Of a stretch of DNA of 64,000 nucleotides, positions 57,475-64,000 are shown piece after piece (positions within the stretch are counted from its first letter, which is position 1; every line of letters starts with the position of its first letter). The notes under the pieces were generated by a model, which was not told the origin of the DNA, made no database searches, and saw only the letters and a list, made by a program, of their open reading frames with translations. The position numbers were made by a program, and so were the translations under genes. Source of the stretch: Symbiodinium microadriaticum (taxonomy: Eukaryota; Sar; Dinophyceae; Suessiales; Symbiodiniaceae); NCBI GenBank assembly GCA_001939145.1, contig LSRX01001178.1:131396-195395 (forward strand). Reading direction: 5' to 3'.

Positions 57475-57796
57475 CTATCCATTCAAGACTGGGAGATGCA
57501 TGAAGTGGGCGGCCCACTTTAGGTGTGGAATCTGTTTAGGTGACCGTTAGCTTGATCTCGCGCTCGCCACACGTTCCTTTCCCATGAGGTTTCAGGCGTC
57601 GAAAAAAGCTGGACAGACAGCCACATCATCGACCATGGAAATGCATCGCACACAAAGACGCTCACGACCTCGGAAGAACGTGTCGAAAGGCAGCGGACAG
57701 TTATTCTGCAGGCTGCAGCGAGCTGAAGCCGTCAGATTGCAAACACTTCCGGCAACCCCTGGCCAGCATGTTCTGCCAGCTGAGATGCCGCGACCA

Positions 57797-60700
57797 CTAA
57801 CGATTGAGATAAGTTAAAACTTCACGGATGGTGGGATTGTCGAAAAACAGAGTCGCAGGCAGCTTGATACCCCGGACATCTGCTTGCAGCTCATCACGGA
57901 GCATCACTGCGGCACCGCTGGAGAGGCCAATGTCACTCAAGGGCACGTCCCCTTCGATGCTCTGCCAATCCAACCCCAGCCTTGGACAGCTGGACTGCCC
58001 TGCAGTACCTGAAGTACCTGAAACCTACTAGTCACCTCCCCTTCCAACGCCGACCCAAGTGGCAGCTTGCCAGTAATCTCCTGGATTCTGCGCTGCAGAG
58101 GCGCATCCTCTTCTCTCTGCATTGCGCGGTTGAGAAATCCACCCTTGCATCAAGCTCTCACTGCTCTAGAACGCCTTGCACAAGCTCCGGACATCCAAAC
58201 TGACGTAACAGGCGGGAGCGCCTGGACTGCTGGCTTCACTGGCCGTCCAGAATGCTGTGCCTCTGTGGGGCCGTGGGACCTCGCAGATGGTCTGGCCGCG
58301 GCCTGTTTGTCCTGCTTGATTTGCTTGGCTCCACCTCGGAGAGAAAACTGGGGGAAACTCGAAGTGCCTGACAGGGCCTAAACAGGGCCTAACAGGCCTT
58401 TGTGCAGGAATCAAGGCTGCAAAAGCAGCGTGAGTTTGGCCTAGCGGCAGTCTGGGCAGAAGTTGCAGTCCCATGGCAAGCGGCACCCGCACTTATGGCA
58501 TTTCAGATCCACCGCCGTGGAGTCACCTCTCCAGGAACTTTTCTGTGATGTAATTGAGTCATGTGCGAAGACCAGGGATCCGGAAACTGCCTCGATCCGA
58601 GTTCGGTGCTCGCCTGTTCTCGTCCTGCTGCCACTTCTCCTCAGAAAGCTCCAGCATAGGCTCAGGGCCCAGGGCGCAGCATGCCATGCCGCACTCAGGA
58701 GAGCTGCTTGAATTAATGCTCTAGCCGTCCTGCACCAGCAGTGGGGCGGTGGCTCGTGTGAGCAGCAGCTTCTTCTGCAATGAGTCGCAGAGCACCCGAC
58801 ACTCGCCGATGATTTCCTGAGCATGACGCAACTGCTTGCAGTCTGAGCTTAACCACTGCTACCGTGCGGCCGCCGCTTCGGTCTCGGAGATGCACATCGC
58901 CTGCTCGGCCAAGGTGTTGCCGGTGCCCACGGCCGCCTCCGTCTCCAGCGCCTGCTCCGCGTATCTCTTGGCATTGAGGTACTGCCCAAGCTTCTCACTG
59001 GCCAGAGCACCGTAGTACCTGAGACTGGGACTGCCACTTCCGCAGAAGATTTCATGAATGGAAGTAATGAACCGACGCATTCAGGCAGAGTCACAAAGCA
59101 CTCAAGCGACAATCGGACCTGCAGGCTTGCATCTGCAACAGCTCCTCCACCGTTTGACAGCAGCTATCATGTTGGTCCATCTCGAAGCAAGCCCGAGCAT
59201 AGGCCGCCAGCGTCATGGCCATCAGATCAGCCTTTCCCAGCTCCGCGGCCATTTTCATGGCCTCTTGGGCCTCTCGGAAGGCGTCCCGTTGCTGACGATT
59301 GCCTCTCTCGTCTTTTGCCAGGCACGCGCGCACCACGACCAGCCTCAGCTGAATCTCCTGTTCGTGATCTCCGGCTTCGCCGAATCGTCGCCGAGCTCGG
59401 CGTGCATTCTGCCGGCTTGCGCTAAGCTTTCCCTGCTTCATCTGTGCTTGGGCGACAACGGAGAGTGCAGAGGCTGCTTCGAGCTGCTTACCGCTTTCCT
59501 CGTAGAGACGAGCAGACTCCTGTGCGGAAGAAACGCACTCCCCGAAGCGGCGGCTCTCCAACATGACCTTGCCCCTGGCGGACAGAATCGAGGCCAGCAA
59601 CGACAAGTCTTCCTCGCACACCGCCTGCAGCCTCGTGGCAAGGGGGAGTGCCTCAGAAGCCTTTCCCAATAGGCTCAGGGTCTCCACTGTGCTGCCCAAC
59701 AGCTCTACCGCCAACTGCAAGCCATCACGTGCATCGGCCAGCCCGAACGCCGTCTGCATAGCAAGGAGGCATGTCTTTTTGGCACCCTCTTGGCCCGAAA
59801 GTGGGGCCTTTGCCAGCTTCCGTCGCGCTGCTTGCAAAACAAGCAACACTGCCCTTGCCTCTGCTTGCAGGTCACTGCAGCTGCGAGACAAGCTCGCGGC
59901 ACGCTCTGCTGCAACGATGGCACCCGACTCGGAATCAAGATCGCCGGCCGCGAGCTGAACTGAAGCAACGAGCCTGGAGGCATAGGCCTGAACCTTCAAA
60001 GTGGAATCGACCTGTGCCGATCGGAGAAGTTCTCGTGCCAGGCGCTGGGCATGGCCCGGGTTCTCCAACTCGACATGTGCAGCGCAAGCCAGCCGTGTTG
60101 CCTCAAGCTGACGATGACTGCCAGCACCCTGCTCCTGCAAAATGTCGAGCACCTCCTGTGCGTGCTCCAAACAGGAGGCTGGTGCTCCCTTCTGCAAGTG
60201 CCACGAAGCCAGCGCCAGCCGCGCCTCGACTTCCAGCTCCGGATCGCCTACGTCTTGAGAAGCCTCAAGCGCCTTCTCGGCAGGTGGCTGCCACTCTCCA
60301 TCCTCAACGAAGGCAGCCGCTGCCATGGCCAACCACGCTTTCGCCTTGCCCCGCGTGTCGCCGGACAAGTCCGCAATCTGAAACGCAAGCGCAGAAGCTT
60401 TCTTCGATAGCCTCAAATGTTCGGAGTCGGAGTTCTCTTCTCGACATTGGCAGACATGAAGCTTGGCAAGCCACACGCAGGACTCGGCTCGGTGTACAGC
60501 ATCACCGGTGGCCAGAAAAGTCTCGTGAGCCTTCTCCGTAGCTGCTATCGCTTCGCTGCACAAGATGCTCGAGGGCTCAGACCTACAAGCAGCCTCTGCA
60601 AATGCCAGCAGCATCTTTGCCTCTGCCAGTTCTGTTCCCAGCTGACGGCCTCTGGAGTTGTGGCACACATCCACACCAGCCCGGGCGAGTTCCACCACAT

Positions 60701-60857
60701 CGTGATCCAGGAGCGCACACTTCGCCGAGACCAGACTGCGCAATGCATTAGCTGCCCCGTTCAAGTCGCCCACTTGCCGGAAGTTATCCCAAGCGGCCGA
60801 CGACAGCTCCAGTGCTCTGTGGTCGTCAAAAACCCCATCTCCACTGCCGCCGGCCAT
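57797..60857 (-). CDS. TPR - zinc ribbon - acyl carrier protein gene
   Basis: ATG at 60,857 (MAGGSGDGVFDDHRALEL). Exon 1 runs to 59,119 and is almost wholly TPR-like helical pairs rich in Ala/Leu/Glu. A 100-nt GT-AG intron leads to 59,018 (YYGALASEKLGQYLNAKRYA). This frame meets TAG at 58,861-58,859, but coding-like sequence continues: EIIGECRVLCDSLQKKLLL, MLELSEEKWQQDENRRAP, then a zinc ribbon near 58,500-58,444 (CHKCGCRLPWDCNFCPDC). A Lys/Gln/Pro-rich linker follows (58,330-58,190), then exon 58,116-58,036 and, after a 74-nt GT-AG intron, exon 57,961-57,797. The last two form a polyketide-synthase-type ACP: LSDIGLSSGAAVMLRDELQ, then GIKLPATLFFDNPTIREVL, then TAG. The Ser that would carry phosphopantetheine lies in SSG rather than the usual DSL. 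If the TAG at 58,859 is real, TPR and ACP are two genes. Confidence 0.55.
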
Positions 60858-60869
60858 GGCACTCAAGTC

Positions 60870-62280
60870 ATCGGGAATGGTGTGCTAGGTCTTCGGGGAT
60901 GTCACCGCAATGCATGGCTCTCACCACCCCTGCATGACAATCTGAACATTCAAGAATCAGAACCATCTGCTCTGTCGGTGGGGCAGGCAGGGGACATCAC
61001 ACTGGACGGTCGTAGTGAGGAGCTGAACTTGGGAGGTCAGTGCTGTTTGCATGTCATGTAGCTTCTGGGATGCATCAATCCAAATTTGCATTGGCATAGG
61101 ACATTCTTATGTGTTGAATATCGTTGAATACGAGAACAGTATCCAGACTCTATCGGATATCGCCTCTTGTAAGTACTATCTCTTGTTCTCAGAAGGGCAC
61201 ATGCATTCACCTCAAACTAAATGCAGCCATAACTTCTGACTTATGACTCCACGTTCGTCTGCGAGACTGAATGCCCGCCTCCCCGAAGAGATCACACGAT
61301 TATTCGACGCGCTTGAGCAATTATCGTTCCCCCCGGGTCTTCAACGCAAATCGTTCTAATCTGCCGTCCGTGCTGTGATCACACCAAAACTTGCTCGCTG
61401 GTGCTGGCAGCGGCAACAGCAGGAGCATGCAGAAGGGCTCTGCCTGAAGGCAAGCAAAGAAAGCGCAACAGGCTCTCGATTACCAGAGCAGCACTCCATC
61501 TTTGACTGCATCAGGCAGGCGTAGTCACAGTCTGCATTGGACTGCCGGCGAAGTCGTTAGCGTCTCCTGTGCACAACTCCTTCGGAGAGTGCCTTAGAGA
61601 AAAGAGCTTCACTTTGAGTTCTCATCCTCGCACAACTAGACTTCTTGACTTCGTGACTTCGTTCGGGCAATAAAGCAGAGAAACCAATGAACGGAGAAAC
61701 AGCGCAAGCGGGACGACACAGTCCTCGTCGATCTCCTCTTCTTCCTCCTCCTCCTCCTCGTCCGTTTCGTCAGGAGATGGCACACGCGGCAGCTGGCTCG
61801 GACCTGCCAGGGGGCATCCAGAGAGAAGGAAGACTTACGCTGTCAAGTGGGTCCCCCACCCCCGGGGCCCTGGCGAGCTGGCATCTTCTCAGCTGCCTGA
61901 CACAAGTTCGGTCCGACACCAGGCTTGGGTGGAGCTCCCTGAAAGGGCCAGAGCGCCTCTCGCAGGTAGGTGCTGAGGGGCTGATTTCTGTTGGAACGAC
62001 AGGCGGCCCTTGGCTGCAACCAAGAATGGACCGGGTGTCATGTGCTGATCGCTGCATGCTTCCGGCGGCGGCATCAAGACAGTGCTTAGAGCGCGGCTGC
62101 ACCTTGCTCCAACCTTTCATGGCAGTGAACCTCGCGCGCCGAAGCACTATCTCATGAAGACATATCAGCAGTGTCAAGGAATGCCGCGAGCGTGGCATGT
62201 CTGCTGCATCGACCAGTCCAGTCTGAATCAGCCTTTTTTTGTCGCCGACAGCCGGACTGAAGAGCAATGTCGAGCGGTAA
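60870..62280. other. Upstream region, no confident gene
   Basis: Open frames occur on both strands at 61,687-62,537 without recognisable domains. A CTTCCTCCTCCTCCTCCTCG run lies near 61,740-61,760. It should contain the 5' region of the TPR gene and the 3' region of the gene stopping at 62,284. Confidence 0.35.
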
Positions 62281-62283
62281 GAT

Positions 62284-63234
62284 TCAACCAGCACACATCC
62301 GTTTGCGGCGTCGCTTCCGTTTCGTGGTACATTGGGTTTGTTCATCCTCCGTGGACGTGCAGCGGCGTTTTTTCTGTCTCCTGCTGGGCGATCGGTCATG
62401 GCTGACAGAAGCTCTCGAGTGCCAAGCTCCGCGTCGGTACACTTGCTGCACCAATTCGCGAAGCCCTTTCTTGCCGTTGGCAGACTTCTGAATCGCAATG
62501 CGCTTTGCAGGATTCGACAGCACCAGGCAAACACCACCCGCCTTCAGAACTGAAAGACGAAACTTGTCAACATCCATCTTCTTCCTGGCACTGACAGCAT
62601 CGCAGTCAAGGAGAACATCCACATGTTCACCAGTCCGTACTACCCAACTCTGAAAGTCGCTTGCTGTCAGAAAGCTGCGAATGAGGCAAGGTCCCCCTTT
62701 CTGAGCTTGGCCCTGGTCCCACGCACCCTCCTGAAACCACCCGGCAAAAAGCCGCTGTGCCCGCACCGCACTAGCACGATGCTTCGCGCCGCCGTAGGCA
62801 ATATCAATTAGGTGAATGGCACGGACATGCACACCCTCCTTCTGTATAAGGTGCTCAAGCAGCTCCCAATCGAAAAGGAGCTGGCCACTCCCAAGTGAAC
62901 AGTAAACGAGACCAGCTTTGGAGCAGCATGTCTTGATATGCTCCACACAGAACTTCAAGAAGTCGGGTCGAACAGCTGAGTACTTTCCCAAGCGATAGTT
63001 TCCACATTTCCGATCACCGCATTCGCCCAGGTCCTTGATGATGCACTCGTGACCACTGGGCAAAAATCGGCGTGGTCGCACATAGCCATGCCGCCGCTCG
63101 AACTGCAGGCAGGATCTCTCCAAAGCTTCACGGAGAAAGCGTCGGGAGTTGTCGCTGACAAGACTGGGACGAACCAGGGTTCCTGCATCCGAGCTGTGAG
63201 AGGTGGACGAGACATTGGACGAGCTCGTCGACAT
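62284..63234 (-). CDS. Hypothetical protein with Rossmann-like motif
   Basis: 316 codons from ATG at 63,234 to TGA at 62,284, uninterrupted. The Ser-rich start (MSTSSSNVSSTSHSS) is followed by a Cys-containing region (GECGDRKCGNYRLGKYSAVR). Then comes GLVYCSLGSGQLLFDWELLE, a glycine loop of the type seen at the first strand of SAM-dependent methyltransferase-like Rossmann folds, and VRAIHLIDIAYGGAKH, in the place of the second strand with an acidic residue. The end is strongly basic (SPSRRQKKRRC, TTKRKRRRKRM), suggesting nuclear location. Enzyme activity is not established. The ATG faces a plus-strand gene 288 bp away. Confidence 0.6.
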   Translation of the reverse strand: MSTSSSNVSSTSHSSDAGTLVRPSLVSDNSRRFLREALERSCLQFERRHGYVRPRRFLPSGHECIIKDLGECGDRKCGNYRLGKYSAVRPDFLKFCVEHIKTCCSKAGLVYCSLGSGQLLFDWELLEHLIQKEGVHVRAIHLIDIAYGGAKHRASAVRAQRLFAGWFQEGAWDQGQAQKGGPCLIRSFLTASDFQSWVVRTGEHVDVLLDCDAVSARKKMDVDKFRLSVLKAGGVCLVLSNPAKRIAIQKSANGKKGLRELVQQVYRRGAWHSRASVSHDRSPSRRQKKRRCTSTEDEQTQCTTKRKRRRKRMCAG

Positions 63235-63521
63235 GGCATTGTGAATCGATGTAAATTGCGGGATATAACAATTGGAAGTGTGGCCAATTCATACATTCCT
63301 ATACAATTGATCACTCTACGTGGGCCGGTTGCAACACAGAAAATGCAAGCCGGCCACACTTGGATTTGCATATCACGGAAGAAAGACCAGGAATTGCATG
63401 CTGCTTGTACCATGTCAGACTGGCTGCGGTATCAGTCCAAAACAGGGTGAAATCGACAGGAATACGCAGGTCGCAACAACATGCTGAACATGGCGCACTT
63501 CGCGTGGGAGCTTACGCCGCC
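63235..63521. promoter_or_regulatory. Divergent intergenic region (strand switch)
   Basis: 287 bp separate the ATGs of a minus-strand gene (63,234) and a plus-strand gene (63,522). No TATA box or known element was identified. It is the only head-to-head junction clearly visible in the window. Confidence 0.4.
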
Positions 63522-64000
63522 ATGGAGGGGCCAGCCGCGGATCCTGCAGACGATAGTCTTCTCAGCACAGCCGTTGCAAACGACCCTGCGGTGCGGCTCT
63601 TTGGAGCCTACCGGCGGAGTCCTGGTGCATAGCCTGCTGACCACCAGCACCAGAGCCTTTACAAACGCGAAAGTCCAAAGGAGCTGAAACGGCTCCGTGA
63701 CGCCTCCACATCGTTGTCGGAGAAGCAGATGAAGTCGAAGGAGCGGGCAGGAGTCTGCCTTGCCAGCACGTGCTCGGGCGATGGAACCAACAAGAACACT
63801 TGGCTAAGGCGAGCGCAGGGAGAAGCAATGATGCGGGGACACCTGGTCCGGGAAGAGCCAGGTCGCCTTCAGCTGCCGCATCCGAAGCTACGGCGGTCTG
63901 ACAGCCCACGTGTCCCGGAGATTTCAGCCATGGAAGTGTCCGGTGCAAGGCGACACGACACCCTGTACCCCAAAAACCTGAAAAAAAGATTGAACCGCTC
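63522..64000 (+). CDS. Unidentified plus-strand gene, cut by window end
   Basis: ATG at 63,522 opens MEGPAADPADDSLLSTAVAN followed by DPAVRLFGAYRRSPGA, then TAG at 63,630. The same frame then stays open to the window end with coding-like sequence: SLYKRESPKELKRLRDAST, LSEKQMKSKERAG, and a Lys/Arg-rich stretch (PKNLKKRLNR). Either a very short intron removes the TAG (GCATAG...CACCAG is 27 nt with GC-AG ends and keeps frame), or the first frame is not part of the gene. Charged and probably helical; no family recognised. Confidence 0.45.

Noticed and set aside
59058-60541. Plus-strand frames of 204 and 256 codons across the TPR gene
   Set aside because: Antisense shadows; the minus strand carries the regular TPR pattern and a matching splice.

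Overview
This looks like nuclear DNA of a dinoflagellate. The family is not determinable here; a Symbiodiniaceae/Suessiales-type genome is only a guess. The reasons are: genes cut by many short introns with both GT-AG and GC-AG boundaries; a threonine-run surface protein of the dinoflagellate type; a polyketide-synthase-type acyl carrier protein (ACP) exon; an intronless gene with a possible relic of the dinoflagellate spliced leader upstream; large microsatellite blocks; and almost every recognisable gene on the minus strand, with one strand switch near 63.3 kb. No rRNA, tRNA, CRISPR, operon or bacterial signal was seen.

Layout. 0-9 kb: exons of a probable minus-strand coiled-coil gene around a large simple-sequence block (5.1-6.7 kb) that contains a one-N assembly gap. 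9.87-12.55 kb: an intact intronless Patched/NPC1-like RND membrane protein. 14.8-17 kb: exons of unidentified minus-strand genes. 18.2-20.3 kb: a multi-exon major facilitator transporter. 22-34 kb: scattered minus-strand exons, including a possible ACN9/SDHAF3-like exon, a membrane protein (28.8-29.6 kb) and a small protein with a Vta1-like C-terminal hairpin (30.9-31.3 kb). 34.6-35.2 kb: a degenerate hairpin-bearing tandem repeat.

35,096-44,125 and 44,233-53,262 appear to be the same 9,030 bp twice, at a constant offset of 9,137, joined through one N at 44,232. This is most simply an unmerged contig overlap, not a real duplication. The unit carries a microbial-type poly(ADP-ribose) glycohydrolase (PARG) gene with a Lys/Ala-rich tail split over repeated micro-exons, a coiled-coil gene, a Thr-rich type I membrane protein and an unidentified gene.

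53.3-64 kb: a pentatricopeptide-repeat (PPR) gene, a hypothetical gene, a gene that seems to combine TPR repeats, a zinc ribbon and a C-terminal ACP, a Rossmann-like hypothetical gene, and the start of a plus-strand gene running off the right edge.

The genes do not form one pathway. Exon boundaries were inferred by eye from reading frame and splice-site sequence, so most multi-exon models are partial.
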